The position numbers and the translations under genes are program-made. Under the pieces are notes generated by a model, which saw only the letters and a list, made by a program, of their open reading frames with translations, did no database searches and was not told the origin of the DNA. Shown here piece after piece: positions 30,174 to 39,095 of a stretch of 39,733 nt of DNA (the stretch's first letter is position 1; each line of letters begins with the position of its first letter). Origin of the DNA: a virus; IMG/VR virus record IMGVR_UViG_3300031772_007143, positions 1-39,733 of that record; one strand, 5' to 3'.

Positions 30174-31583
30174 TCAACTGATCACGATGTTCGCGTCGGT
30201 CGTGCGTGCGAGCTGGTCGTCGAGCAAAGTCACGTCCGCCGCGGGCGTGACGAGCATGCAGTTGTAGACGCCGGCCACGCTCATGATCCGCTCGATCAGC
30301 GCGTTGCGCACGACGTCCCCGCTGATGCCCAGACCATTGATGTAGTCCATGACCGCCTGCTTCACCGCCGTCCCGACACTCGTGTTGTCGTACCCGTCGC
30401 TGACGGTCAGCGTGAGCAACACGTTCTGGATGAGCACCTGCGGGACGTTCACCCGGACGAGCACACCGGCCGCGCGGAGTCCCGGATAATTCTGACGGTC
30501 CGCCGGGTCACCGTCCACTATTTTCTGGACCAGCTCGATCAACCCGGTGTACCGGACGTACGTGGCGGTGATGACCTCGCCGGTGACCAGCGCAGGATCG
30601 AATAGGAGCAGCCCCCACGGGGCCACCAGATCGTAGTCCACGCCCTGGACGAGCGCGCCGCGAACACTACTCACCAGCACGAACGCCGATGCCGCGCGCA
30701 CCGCATTGTGGTTCAACCACAACCGGGTCTCCCCACCGACCGCGCTGTCCGCCGGCGGGCCGCTCAGCCCTTCGGTCACGTTCTCGCCGGTCACCGTCTC
30801 CGTCGTCTCCGCCTGGCCCGTCCCATCGTCGATGTAGAGCCAGACGTTCCCCCGGTTCACCGGGTCCTCCCACGTCTTGGCGAACCGCACGGTCTGCCCG
30901 GTCGACAGGGCTGCGCCCAGCGTGTTCGTCTCCAGCGCTTCGGGTGTGCACCGGGCGAGCCCCCGGATGTACGCCTTGAGCCGCGCACGGAACGAGTCAT
31001 CGGTCTCCTGGTCAGCCCCGCCGATGGCGCCCGCCAGGTTGGTCACCTCGTTCACACCCGCCGGTTTGGCCTCGAACATGGTGATTGTGTCGGCCGCGAC
31101 GTTGCCGGCTGCGCCGGCGACGACGGCGATGACGGTCACCGCGTTACTGTCCCGGCCGATCCCGTGGCCGGTGATCTGCTCTGCACTCGTCGGCGTGATC
31201 GTGCCCACTGCGGTCGTGGCGAACACGCTGCCCCCGGCGGTCCGCACTTTGCTGTTCGCCGGGATCGTGATCGTGCCCGTCGTACCCGGTCGGCTGAACA
31301 CGACCGTGGTCGTCGCGTTCGCGGCCTGCCCGCGCGTAATCACCGCCGGCTGGATCTCCGCCGCTCGCGCGTCCAGGTCTTCACCGGTTGCCGAGTCGAT
31401 GCTGAACAAGCGGAGGAGCAACACCATCTGGTAATACTGCTCGTCATCCTGCCGGGCCGCCGCGGCCAAGATGTGCTTGAACGGCGAGGCGTCGGTGATG
31501 TCCGTCAGACCGGCGCGGGTCACCACTTTAGCGAGCATCTGCGCCAGAATCTGCTCGTACTTTTTGGCCACGAACCGGGGCAT
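30174..31583 (-). CDS. Baseplate J-like protein
   Basis: 469 residues with the typical Baseplate_J layout: an N-terminal helical region (DASPFKHILAAAARQDDEQYYQM, SIDSATGEDLDARAAE), a beta domain with TITIPANSKVRTAGG and a long Thr/Val/Ala stretch, then GGADQETDDSFRARLKAYI, the family's most recognisable motif, and a C-terminal part with VLIQNVLLTLTVSDGYD. In T4 terms it corresponds to gp6, which with neighbours builds the wedge ring around the hub. Confidence 0.88.
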   Translation of the reverse strand: MPRFVAKKYEQILAQMLAKVVTRAGLTDITDASPFKHILAAAARQDDEQYYQMVLLLRLFSIDSATGEDLDARAAEIQPAVITRGQAANATTTVVFSRPGTTGTITIPANSKVRTAGGSVFATTAVGTITPTSAEQITGHGIGRDSNAVTVIAVVAGAAGNVAADTITMFEAKPAGVNEVTNLAGAIGGADQETDDSFRARLKAYIRGLARCTPEALETNTLGAALSTGQTVRFAKTWEDPVNRGNVWLYIDDGTGQAETTETVTGENVTEGLSGPPADSAVGGETRLWLNHNAVRAASAFVLVSSVRGALVQGVDYDLVAPWGLLLFDPALVTGEVITATYVRYTGLIELVQKIVDGDPADRQNYPGLRAAGVLVRVNVPQVLIQNVLLTLTVSDGYDNTSVGTAVKQAVMDYINGLGISGDVVRNALIERIMSVAGVYNCMLVTPAADVTLLDDQLARTTDANIVIS

Positions 31584-31592
31584 CGTCCACTC

Positions 31593-33491
31593 CTACGCGG
31601 CCACCTGGATCGCCAGCGGCTCGTCCAGCCCCCGGACTTCCACGCGGCCATCGACGTTCACGATGTCCTGATCGACCGAGAAATTCAACGTCCGGATAGA
31701 CGCAACCCGCGGGTCCTGCGTGATCGCCTGGCCCGCCCGGAACTTCGCGATCTCCAGGGTCGCCAGATCACCGGCGAGCCCGATCACGCGCTCCATGCCC
31801 AGCCCCTTGTAGAGGATGTCACTCCCGCGATCGGTGGTCATGCGCGTCCGCAGGTCCTGGGCCAGGCAGTCCAGGCCGGAGAGTACCACCGGCCCGACGC
31901 TCCCACGGTCCCGGTCGATCTCCAGATCCAGCAGGTCCGCGCCAGGCCGGCCGCCGACGACTACCAATTTCAGATCACGGCCGAGCAGCCGGGTCTCCAC
32001 CGGGTCATCCGGGCGCGCGCCCAGCACGGCCACGGCCGTCTGCTGCATGGTCGGCCGACCGAACGTGGGGACCATGATCTGCTCGCCCACGCGGAGCATC
32101 TGATCCCCGCCGAGCGTGGCCACCCCAATCGGTGCGTCCTCTTGGCCGGGCAGGTACGGTGGTTTGAGCCCGTTGACGACCGCGATCTCCTGCCAGCGGC
32201 GCGCGTCCCGCAGATACCGGGCGGCCAGGTTGGACAACGTGTCCCCGCGGGCGATGACGACCGCGCGCAGCCCCGTGTACGCCCGGGCAGTCCCCGATGT
32301 CGACAAGTTGGCCTTGGCGCTCTGGACATCTCCGGGCGTCAACGCCGTGCCCAGCGCGTCCGTCTGCGCGAACGTCGTGGGCGACGTGCCGGCCGCCGCC
32401 TGGTCCAACGTCGTCTGGTTCACCGATTGCGATAACTGGCTCTCATTGGCCGTCCCGCGAATGGCCGCCTGGGTGGCCAACAGGAACGCCTCCGGATGCA
32501 CGCCCAGTATCTCCAACCCGTCTACAAGCTGGCGCAGCTTGTTCGACACGGTGGCCGAAAACTGCACGTCCCCCAGCTCCTCGGCCGCGGCCACCAGCTC
32601 CTGGGCAGCCTCGACCTGGCCGATCAAGCCCTCGATCACGGCGTACGGGGATTCGATCAGCTCGGTCAATCCGGCGACGAAATTGGTGGCCGCGTCGATC
32701 ACACCGGCGATCGTGTCCAGAATGGTCGCGATGTTTTTCACGAACCGCTTGATCTCATCGATGAGCGCGGTGAGATCCTGGATGGCCCCGCTCACCAGGT
32801 CGATGGCCGCCTGGACCGCGCGCAGCAGATTCTTGATCGCGCCGAACAAACCGACCTCTTCGGAGAACGTGTTTTCGAGCGTGTGCGCCTTGTCGACGAC
32901 CAGCAGCTCGATCGAGTACCGGTACATCGTGCGCTCGCCCTTACCCCGCTTCAGGTCGAACTTTTGGGGGATCACCCGCCAGTGCTCGTCGTCCTTCGGG
33001 ACGTGGAAATAGAGCTTGGTCCCGTCGGCCGTCGCGGGGTCGCGCTTCAGGTCGGCGTACGTGCGGAACACCGCGTCCTGGAGGTACATGAAATGCGAAT
33101 GCCCCGACAGGTCGTCCCACGTGAATGGGGGTAGCGAGCGCGTGTACGAGCGGACGTCCGGCGACGTGGCGAGCAGCTGGCTCGTCCGGCCGCGCATCTT
33201 CCGCGGCTTGAACCCGGTGGTCCCTTCTAATCGGATGTTCCGCTGGATGATCCCGTTCTCCTCGACGAACAGCCCGCCCGCCTGGGTGGGGGTCACTTCG
33301 GCCGCGAACGGTTCGCCCAGCTCGTACGCCTCGGGCGGGATGACCAGGGGGAACAGGAACTTGTTGTCCGGCGTGGGCGAGACCTCGGCCGGGATTTGCA
33401 GCTCGAAAAACATGAGCCACTTGCGAAAATACTTATCATCCCCGGTGGCCGCGCGCCGCAAATTCTCCCGAATGATGTTGAACGCGCCCAT
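31593..33491 (-). CDS. LysM baseplate protein fused to a gp25-like domain
   Basis: 632 residues. The N-terminal 200 (FELQIPAEVSPTPDNKFLFPL, RKMRGRTSQLLATSP) look like the adaptor that contacts the hub. A helical, Ala/Ile/Val-rich stretch (210-300) could be a long amphipathic segment. A LysM motif follows near 415-450 (ARGDTLSNLAARYLRDARRWQEIAVVNG region). The C-terminal 130 residues (RLLGRDLKLVV, LAQDLRTRMTTDRGSDILY, QDPRVASIRTLNFSVD) match gp25/W-type wedge proteins. In many phages these are separate genes; here a gp53/LysM and a gp25 function seem joined. Confidence is high for LysM, moderate for the fusion partner. Confidence 0.75.
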   Translation of the reverse strand: MGAFNIIRENLRRAATGDDKYFRKWLMFFELQIPAEVSPTPDNKFLFPLVIPPEAYELGEPFAAEVTPTQAGGLFVEENGIIQRNIRLEGTTGFKPRKMRGRTSQLLATSPDVRSYTRSLPPFTWDDLSGHSHFMYLQDAVFRTYADLKRDPATADGTKLYFHVPKDDEHWRVIPQKFDLKRGKGERTMYRYSIELLVVDKAHTLENTFSEEVGLFGAIKNLLRAVQAAIDLVSGAIQDLTALIDEIKRFVKNIATILDTIAGVIDAATNFVAGLTELIESPYAVIEGLIGQVEAAQELVAAAEELGDVQFSATVSNKLRQLVDGLEILGVHPEAFLLATQAAIRGTANESQLSQSVNQTTLDQAAAGTSPTTFAQTDALGTALTPGDVQSAKANLSTSGTARAYTGLRAVVIARGDTLSNLAARYLRDARRWQEIAVVNGLKPPYLPGQEDAPIGVATLGGDQMLRVGEQIMVPTFGRPTMQQTAVAVLGARPDDPVETRLLGRDLKLVVVGGRPGADLLDLEIDRDRGSVGPVVLSGLDCLAQDLRTRMTTDRGSDILYKGLGMERVIGLAGDLATLEIAKFRAGQAITQDPRVASIRTLNFSVDQDIVNVDGRVEVRGLDEPLAIQVAA

Positions 33492-33500
33492 CTCTGCACC

Positions 33501-34448
33501 TCACCCGTTCGGCATCTTCACCTTGGTAGAGATAGCATTGGTAGGGAACGATTGGAAACTCCCGGCCAGCCAGGGCGCGAGCGCGGTCTTCAGAGCGGCA
33601 CCCCCATCACCGGCTAAGGGCACCCAGCCAGCGATGAGCGTCCGCAGCTGCTCCAGGTAGACCTTCGTCGTCGCGTCCCACCAAGTTTGCAGTTGCTCCG
33701 CGATGGTCGCGCTCTTGGTCCCGTCCCCGAGGACCAGCTTGGCCGTCGCGTCCGCACCCGTTGCCTCCAGCGTGGCGCCCGCGATGTCCACGTACCAGGT
33801 CGCGCCGGTCGGCAGGTAGTGCAGCTGATTACCCGCCCCGGCCGTCGGTGGCGGCTCCGACCCGTCCGGCTGGAGCTGGTCGCCCGAGTACGCAGCGGTC
33901 GTGTCCATCAGATAGTCGCCGTTGTCCTTCACCCCCCAGACGACCCCATGGTGCTTGGTCATCCGGGGGTCGCCGTCGACGAGCGTGATCTTCAACCGGC
34001 TGTCCGCCGCCGGGTGGGGGAGCGAGCGCAGGATGATCGGCTGGTTGCTGTTGCCGTCCAGAAACCCGACGAGCACGTGGTCGCCGTCCATGTTCGCGGG
34101 GTTCGTCGCCTTGTTGGGGTCGAACGGCGCGCCCGTGATGTCCATCGTGGCCGCGCGGGGGCGCCAGATCGCCCCGCTGTGAATGCTCGCCCCCTCTTGG
34201 CTGACCAGCGCGTGAGGGATCAACAGTTGCCGCCGGCCGTACGTCAGCACGTCGCAGTAGACGGCGAGCGGTGCGCTGGGCGAGCCGGCGAACGGGTGAT
34301 TCGGGTCGTCCGTCACATACGTGGCGAGCACGACGCCGCGCAGGAGCACGCCCGTCAGGTCCGCGGGGCGCATCAGGGGCGCGCGCTTCGGGATACCCGA
34401 CTGAAGAGCCACCCCGCCGCCGACCACTGGTGTATCGTACTGGCTCAT
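33501..34448 (-). CDS. Baseplate spike protein (gpV/gp5-like, OB-fold)
   Basis: 315 residues. HVLVGFLDGNSNQPIILRSLPH near residue 125 is the OB-fold strand pair shared by gpV, gp45 of Mu and VgrG-like spikes. The C-terminal half (LHYLPTGATWYVDIAGATLEATGADATAKLVLGD region) alternates strands as in the triple beta helix needle, followed by a short helical tail. No lysozyme domain is present. It follows the hub gene, as expected for the membrane-piercing tip. Confidence 0.75.
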   Translation of the reverse strand: MSQYDTPVVGGGVALQSGIPKRAPLMRPADLTGVLLRGVVLATYVTDDPNHPFAGSPSAPLAVYCDVLTYGRRQLLIPHALVSQEGASIHSGAIWRPRAATMDITGAPFDPNKATNPANMDGDHVLVGFLDGNSNQPIILRSLPHPAADSRLKITLVDGDPRMTKHHGVVWGVKDNGDYLMDTTAAYSGDQLQPDGSEPPPTAGAGNQLHYLPTGATWYVDIAGATLEATGADATAKLVLGDGTKSATIAEQLQTWWDATTKVYLEQLRTLIAGWVPLAGDGGAALKTALAPWLAGSFQSFPTNAISTKVKMPNG

Positions 34449-34458
34449 CTGCTACCCA

Positions 34459-36015
34459 CTAGGCTGGTGGCGTGTCGGGGGATCCCGCGACCACCTTGCC
34501 CTCCAGCGCGTACCCGCCACCCGCCTGGGCGACCGCGTTGACCAAACTCTGGTCGTCGCCAACCCACCCGCGGGTCACCCGCGCGCTCGTCCGCAATCCC
34601 GGTTGAAGTGACCAGTTATTCTGGACGGCCTCCACGTAGTACGTCTCGTCCTGAGCTGGGCCGGCCGGGCTCTTCACGCGCAACCGCACACCCACCCGCA
34701 GCTCGGGCAGCCCGCGCCCGAACGCGAGCTGGCCGCTCAGGAAGTACGGGTTCAGGCAGTACCAGTCCTTCACCATCGCCCGTTGCGCCTGGCTGAGATT
34801 GAGCAGATTTGAATTCTTGTCCTGGTATTTGCTGCTGATGTCGAACCGGCGGAGACCGTGGCGTTTAATGTCCCGCTTGTCCCACATCGGTTGCAGCAGA
34901 TCGATCACGGCCGCGCCCAACGACTCCTGGTGCAGTGGGCTGGTGGCGAAAAACGCATTGAACCGCTCGTACCCACTGCGCCCGACCGTCGACTTGGTGA
35001 CCAGCTGGGGGGCGACCTCGAACATGGGCAAGCTGAACCAGGGGCTGCTCAATCCCTTCGGCCCCGGCCACAGAGGGTCGACGATGACGAACGGCTTGTC
35101 CCGGAAATGGACGACCATATGCGTGTCCGCCACGGGCGCGTCGAAGTCTTGGCCGGCGTACGTCCCACTGCGGATGAACTGGGCGAGCGCGAGATCGGCG
35201 AACAGCTCGGTGAACAGCGGATCCGACCATTCTTTAGCTAGGTCCCACAGGGTACCCCCGGCCATGATGAAATTGGGGTCGATGCCCACACGTGCGGGTA
35301 AATTGATGAACCCGTTATTCTTGAAAAATACGCTTTGGGCAAAACTGCCGTTCCGGATACCCGGTAGTGCTGGCGGGGGTTCCCAATTTTCGCGCCCGAT
35401 GCCGCCCAGCTGTTCCAGGAAGCCAAACAGGTAGCCGCGCACGGCCGCCTGGGGGCTGCCCAGGACCAGCGTATCCCCCGCGACGTTCGACCCTTCTTTG
35501 TCCGCCCGGCGGGTCGTGAATACCTTGGCCGCGAAATGACCGTGCACATTCTCCGCGCAGTAGGTGCTGAACCACACGGGCGTCTGCTCCCACACCTTGC
35601 CGAAATCCCGGCCCGCGACCGTCCAGACTGTTTGAGTCGCACCCCTGGCCGAGACCGTGCGGTCGCGCGTGATCGTATCGACCAGCCCGCGCATCGTGTG
35701 GAACGGGCGACCGTGCCGGGTAAACACGATGTCCGCCCAGTCATCGTCGACGATCCGCCCGAACAGACCGTCCAGACTGGACGGCGTTTTGGCCGTGAAC
35801 GACCAGGTGCCCGAGGCGGCGCCGATCTCCTTCGCCGTCTGCACTTGGGTGAGCACGGGATTGAACGCCTGTTCGTCCCGCCCATCGAACGGCAGCGTCT
35901 GCCCCGCATTCAGCACGATCGGGTCACCCGTGTGCGAGTAGAGCGTGATCTGCGGCCGACTCGTCTCCGACCCGCGGAACCCCGGGGTCGTCTTTTCGGG
36001 TACTAGTTCAACCAT
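34459..36015 (-). CDS. Baseplate hub protein (gp27/gpD-like)
   Basis: 518 residues. The N-terminal half (GTWSFTAKTPSSLDGLFGRIVDDDWADIVF region) matches the tube-like beta barrels of hub proteins of the gp27/gp44 Mu class. Later come GGTLWDLAKEW and HMVVHFRDKPFVIVD, then a second barrel with LPELRVGVRLRV and ETYYVEAVQNNWSLQPG, which resembles the VxxVxHxxs end of hub proteins. Position between tape measure and spike is standard. The start overlaps the tape-measure stop by eight bases. Confidence 0.72.
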   Translation of the reverse strand: MVELVPEKTTPGFRGSETSRPQITLYSHTGDPIVLNAGQTLPFDGRDEQAFNPVLTQVQTAKEIGAASGTWSFTAKTPSSLDGLFGRIVDDDWADIVFTRHGRPFHTMRGLVDTITRDRTVSARGATQTVWTVAGRDFGKVWEQTPVWFSTYCAENVHGHFAAKVFTTRRADKEGSNVAGDTLVLGSPQAAVRGYLFGFLEQLGGIGRENWEPPPALPGIRNGSFAQSVFFKNNGFINLPARVGIDPNFIMAGGTLWDLAKEWSDPLFTELFADLALAQFIRSGTYAGQDFDAPVADTHMVVHFRDKPFVIVDPLWPGPKGLSSPWFSLPMFEVAPQLVTKSTVGRSGYERFNAFFATSPLHQESLGAAVIDLLQPMWDKRDIKRHGLRRFDISSKYQDKNSNLLNLSQAQRAMVKDWYCLNPYFLSGQLAFGRGLPELRVGVRLRVKSPAGPAQDETYYVEAVQNNWSLQPGLRTSARVTRGWVGDDQSLVNAVAQAGGGYALEGKVVAGSPDTPPA

Positions 36016-38158
36016 CGGTCGGCCCCACGACCGGGACCGCCCCGCCGGTACGGGACACCGTGTTGCCGATCACCGCGTTGGTCAACGCCTTCATGTCGAG
36101 CGAGAATTTTTCCAGCAACGGCTTGGCCGTCGCGGTGATCGCCGTGGTCACCGACTGCGCGGTGTGCTCCAACGTCAACATCGTCGCTACCATATTGGCC
36201 CCGGCTGTGATCTGCTCGTTCTGTAACGTGGCCTGCGACTTCAGCATGCCCGGGACCATGCCGGCCGCGGCGGCGGTAAGCCCGCCCGGGGCCATCATAT
36301 CCGCCGCCTCCGCGCCCCCGGCCGCCCGCGACTCCTGGATTTGGGTCAGCCGCTTCTGCTGGTCGTCGCTGAGCTGCCCGCCGGACAGCAGCTTCATCTC
36401 CTCACGGCTCATCTGGACGCCTTCTTTGCGGAGCGCCCCGTACGCAACCCGGCGGCCCTCGGCCCCGCCACCCCCGGCGGCCACGAGCTTCTGGATGATC
36501 GCCTGCGCATGCTCGCCCCCGAACTTTCCTTGTTCAAGCGCGATCATCGCGTCCTCAATGTCCTCTTGGTTCCCCTCGCCCACCTTTTTACCACCCGGCA
36601 TCATCGACTGGAGCATCATCAGACCGGCCACCGACTGCGGGCCCTGTTGGGAGATGCCCATGCTCATACCCCGGAACTGGTGAGCCATGGCGGCCCCGCG
36701 CTCGGCCCCGAGTCCCTTGTCCCCGAACGCCATGACCATGCTGGCCAAGGTTTCCCGGTTGAACTGGATGCCCGTCCTGTGCCACTCGTCGATGCCCTCG
36801 GCGATATTCTGGACGTACTCGGTGATCTCGCTGCCCTCCAACCCCGCTTTCAACGCGTCACCGATCGCGGCCGTCAGCTCCTCACCCGATCGGCCTTGGG
36901 CCCCGCGCAGACCTCCGCGGAAGCCGCCGCCGAGGAAGGCGCCGGACGTCCCCGCCTCGATGCCAAACAGCGTCTTGGCCGCCATGGCGGTCTCGCCCAT
37001 GCCCTCAGTGCGTAACTCCTTGCCGGTCCCACCGCCCGCGCCGGTCACACCGGCCAGGAACTGCCGGGTTTCCGGCAAGCCCGTGCCCATCAGGTTGATC
37101 CCTTGGCCGGCGATGTCGCCCAAATAGCCGCGCTCGGCCCGCGCCCGCGCCCGCCGCTCCCCCGCGGACAACGCCTGGTCGCGTCCACGCTCGGCGAACC
37201 CCTGCATGCGCTTGACCTCCGCCGCCTGGGCCGCCTGGCCGGTGATCATTCCGGGGAACCCACGTTTCAGCCCGGTCACCGATTCGATCGCCCCGCCAAT
37301 GGCCGCGGACGTCGGGCCCTCGGGCTCGCCCGGCCGATAGCGGCTGGCGAACTCAGAGGTTTTGGTGATGCCCATGATCGACGCGTACACCTTGTCCGCT
37401 TCGCCGCCGGCCTGCGCGCGCCCTCGCCGCCCGGCCGCCACGGCTGCCCGGTGCATGCCCAGCCCGCCCAGCATGGGCGCCGTCTGGAGCTTCATCTGCT
37501 CATACTGGATGGTCTGCTGCGCCTGTTCGAGCCCGCGCGCGATCGGCGCGGCGAGCGCGCCGCCCACGACGGGGATCGCTTGCAGCGCGGTCACCACCGA
37601 CTGGGCGCCCGTGAACGCCGTACCCCCCAACCCGGCGCCCACCCGGCCTGCCGCGCCGACACCGCCACGGATGCCCGCGCCGATGCCCTGACCGATCATC
37701 TGCTGGCGCATGCCCGGCCCGCGCTCCAGGAACGTGCCGACCGACGGGGCCAGCCCCTGCATGAGCCCCTGGCCGAACCCCTGCCGCTTGGCCGTTCGTT
37801 CCGACACCTTGAACGCGCGGTCCAGATTGTTTTGCAGCGTCGCGACCTGGCGGAACTGCTGCTCCACCCCCTTCAGCTCGTCCTTCAGCTTCTTGTACCC
37901 GGCCGTCCCCTTGTCGCCCACGGCCTCCATCGCCTCGTTCAGCCGCAGCTGCTCCTTCGCCAGCGTCTTGAGCGTGCCCTGGAGCTTGTCGATCTCCTTG
38001 GCCGCCCCCTTGGCGCCCGTCTGGAGCGCGGTGAACCCCTTGGTCTGCGAGGCGACCGCCTGGGCGGCCGACTTGGCCAGCGTCTCCGACGCCTTCTGGA
38101 CGTCCTTGAACCCGACGGGCTTGGCCGTGATTTTGATGTCCGTCCGGATCTCGGTCAT
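36008..38158 (-). CDS. Tail tape-measure protein
   Basis: 716 residues. The N-terminal 130 are a long coiled coil (KEIDKLQGTLKTLAKEQLRLNEAMEAVG). The middle is Gly/Ala-rich with membrane-active-looking stretches (GIRGGVGAAGRVGAGLGG, ALQAIPVVGGALAAPIARG). Then come helical, Gly/Met-rich segments and a C-terminal helix set. This is the usual composition of tape measures, placed right after the tail-assembly chaperones and before the hub. It is short for a myovirus tape measure; at roughly 0.15 nm per residue it would predict a tail of about 100 nm. Confidence 0.85.
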   Translation of the reverse strand: MTEIRTDIKITAKPVGFKDVQKASETLAKSAAQAVASQTKGFTALQTGAKGAAKEIDKLQGTLKTLAKEQLRLNEAMEAVGDKGTAGYKKLKDELKGVEQQFRQVATLQNNLDRAFKVSERTAKRQGFGQGLMQGLAPSVGTFLERGPGMRQQMIGQGIGAGIRGGVGAAGRVGAGLGGTAFTGAQSVVTALQAIPVVGGALAAPIARGLEQAQQTIQYEQMKLQTAPMLGGLGMHRAAVAAGRRGRAQAGGEADKVYASIMGITKTSEFASRYRPGEPEGPTSAAIGGAIESVTGLKRGFPGMITGQAAQAAEVKRMQGFAERGRDQALSAGERRARARAERGYLGDIAGQGINLMGTGLPETRQFLAGVTGAGGGTGKELRTEGMGETAMAAKTLFGIEAGTSGAFLGGGFRGGLRGAQGRSGEELTAAIGDALKAGLEGSEITEYVQNIAEGIDEWHRTGIQFNRETLASMVMAFGDKGLGAERGAAMAHQFRGMSMGISQQGPQSVAGLMMLQSMMPGGKKVGEGNQEDIEDAMIALEQGKFGGEHAQAIIQKLVAAGGGGAEGRRVAYGALRKEGVQMSREEMKLLSGGQLSDDQQKRLTQIQESRAAGGAEAADMMAPGGLTAAAAGMVPGMLKSQATLQNEQITAGANMVATMLTLEHTAQSVTTAITATAKPLLEKFSLDMKALTNAVIGNTVSRTGGAVPVVGPTDG

Positions 38159-38161
38159 GGG

Positions 38162-38494
38162 CTACTCCACAGCATCCAGGTCGGGCACGCGCCCGGCCGC
38201 CAAGTCCGCGTCCCACCGGTCGGCCAGCGGGTCGGCCACGTACACCTGTTCGCCCAGCGCCGCGTTGATCGCGTTCAACGCCTGGACCGCCTCGGCCGTC
38301 GGCGTCCCCTGCTCGATCGCGGCCATCAGCTCCGCGCGCCGACCGTACAGGTCCTCGTACATCTCGACCATCAGCTCGGCCAAGCTCTGCCCCTCAAACG
38401 CTGGGTGGTTGGGCGGCAAATGATACCGGTCGGCCCACCACCGTTTCACCGCCGCCAACCCGCTATCCAGGTTGGCCTTCGCCTGTGCCCGCAA
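38162..38494 (-). CDS. Tail-assembly chaperone, second ORF
   Basis: 110 residues from TTG 38494; the frame is open further upstream inside the first chaperone ORF. WWADRYHLPPNHPAFEGQSLAELMVEMYEDLYGRRAEL is typical of the second part of phage tail-assembly chaperone pairs. It precedes the tape measure directly, the usual site of gpG-T type frameshifted chaperones. The TTG has no well-spaced ribosome site, so it may be made mainly as an extension of the upstream ORF by frameshifting. GTG at codon 16 is another possible start. Confidence 0.7.
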   Translation of the reverse strand: MRAQAKANLDSGLAAVKRWWADRYHLPPNHPAFEGQSLAELMVEMYEDLYGRRAELMAAIEQGTPTAEAVQALNAINAALGEQVYVADPLADRWDADLAAGRVPDLDAVE

Positions 38495-38951
38495 CCTTTC
38501 CCCAGCCGAGAAACGTCGCCTCGTGCGCCGCGACCTCCGCGTATAGCGACTGGACGAGCCCCAGGTCTTCCATCTGCGCCAGATTCTTCGCCCAGTCCGG
38601 CCGATTGTCCAGCGAGACCTCCAGGTGGGCGAGCATCAGGTTGATCTCCGCGGTCAGCGGGTCCAGCGCCTCGACGGGCAGACCGCCGCCCAGGCGGGCG
38701 CGCATGATGCCCACCAGCTGGCGCTCGCGCAGGGTCAACACGTGGTTGGTGAACGGGCCGTCCCACACCTTGCCCGACCCGGCGCTCACGTACCGGAAGT
38801 GGAACGTGTGCACCTTGTTCGTCCGCCCGTCCGGTTGGGCCGTCCCGGCCAACCGCTTCTCCGCCTCGGCCCGCAGATCCGGCGTCTCGGGGACCAGCGT
38901 GTCCACTTTCATCCGCCGCGCCAACTCTTCCTGGGTCACCGTCGTCGTCAT
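38463..38951 (-). CDS. Tail-assembly chaperone, first ORF
   Basis: 162 residues with GGAGGGG before the ATG. The N-terminal 40 are charged and helical; TFHFRYVSAGSGKVWDGPFTNHVLTLRERQLVGIMRARL and PLTAEINLMLAHLEVSLDNRPDWA are strand and helix segments seen in tail-assembly chaperones of contractile phages. It is located between tail tube and tape measure. The end overlaps the second chaperone ORF by 32 bases in another frame. Confidence 0.65.
   Translation of the reverse strand: MTTTVTQEELARRMKVDTLVPETPDLRAEAEKRLAGTAQPDGRTNKVHTFHFRYVSAGSGKVWDGPFTNHVLTLRERQLVGIMRARLGGGLPVEALDPLTAEINLMLAHLEVSLDNRPDWAKNLAQMEDLGLVQSLYAEVAAHEATFLGWGKVAGTGEGQPG
38495..38513 (-). promoter_or_regulatory. Possible ribosomal frameshift region between the chaperone ORFs
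   Basis: Just before the second ORF the minus strand carries TTTC (38513-38510) and GGGGAAAGG (38503-38495). GGGAAAG, in the X-XXY-YYZ register used here, is the lambda G-T slippery site, but a -1 slip leads to a stop after 18 codons. Reaching the second ORF needs +1 (TTT to TTC re-pairing is one route) or -2. The exact site is uncertain. Confidence 0.35.
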
Positions 38952-39031
38952 GGGTTTCCCCTCCGTGGTTACGCACCACAGTCTGCCAGGCGGGCCCGGC
39001 GATTGCTAGTCCTGGATTGAACGGGGGAACA

Positions 39032-39069
39032 GGCGGGGCGCCCGTGGGGGGGAGAACGGACGCCCCGCC
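39032..39069. terminator. GC-rich hairpin between tail tube and chaperone genes
   Basis: GGCGGGGCG (39032-39040) pairs with CGCCCCGCC (39061-39069), extended after one mismatch by CCGT/ACGG, with a G-rich 10-base loop. It lies in the 144-bp gap after the tail-tube gene. There is no U-tract, so it is at best a weak or factor-assisted terminator or an mRNA stabiliser that would keep tail-tube expression high relative to later genes. Confidence 0.45.
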
Positions 39070-39095
39070 CTACCACCTACGCCGCGCGGCGCAGT

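Noticed and set aside
30708-32435. 575-codon plus-strand open frame
   Set aside because: Antisense to baseplate J and the LysM protein; Arg/His/Pro-rich without domain signals.
38446-38503. Lambda-type -1 frameshift at GGGAAAG producing the second chaperone ORF
   Set aside because: The -1 frame ends after 18 codons at 38446; the second ORF is in the +1/-2 frame.
37103-38644. 513-codon plus-strand open frame
   Set aside because: Antisense to the tape measure and chaperones; repetitive Leu/Arg/Gly composition mirrors the tape-measure codons.
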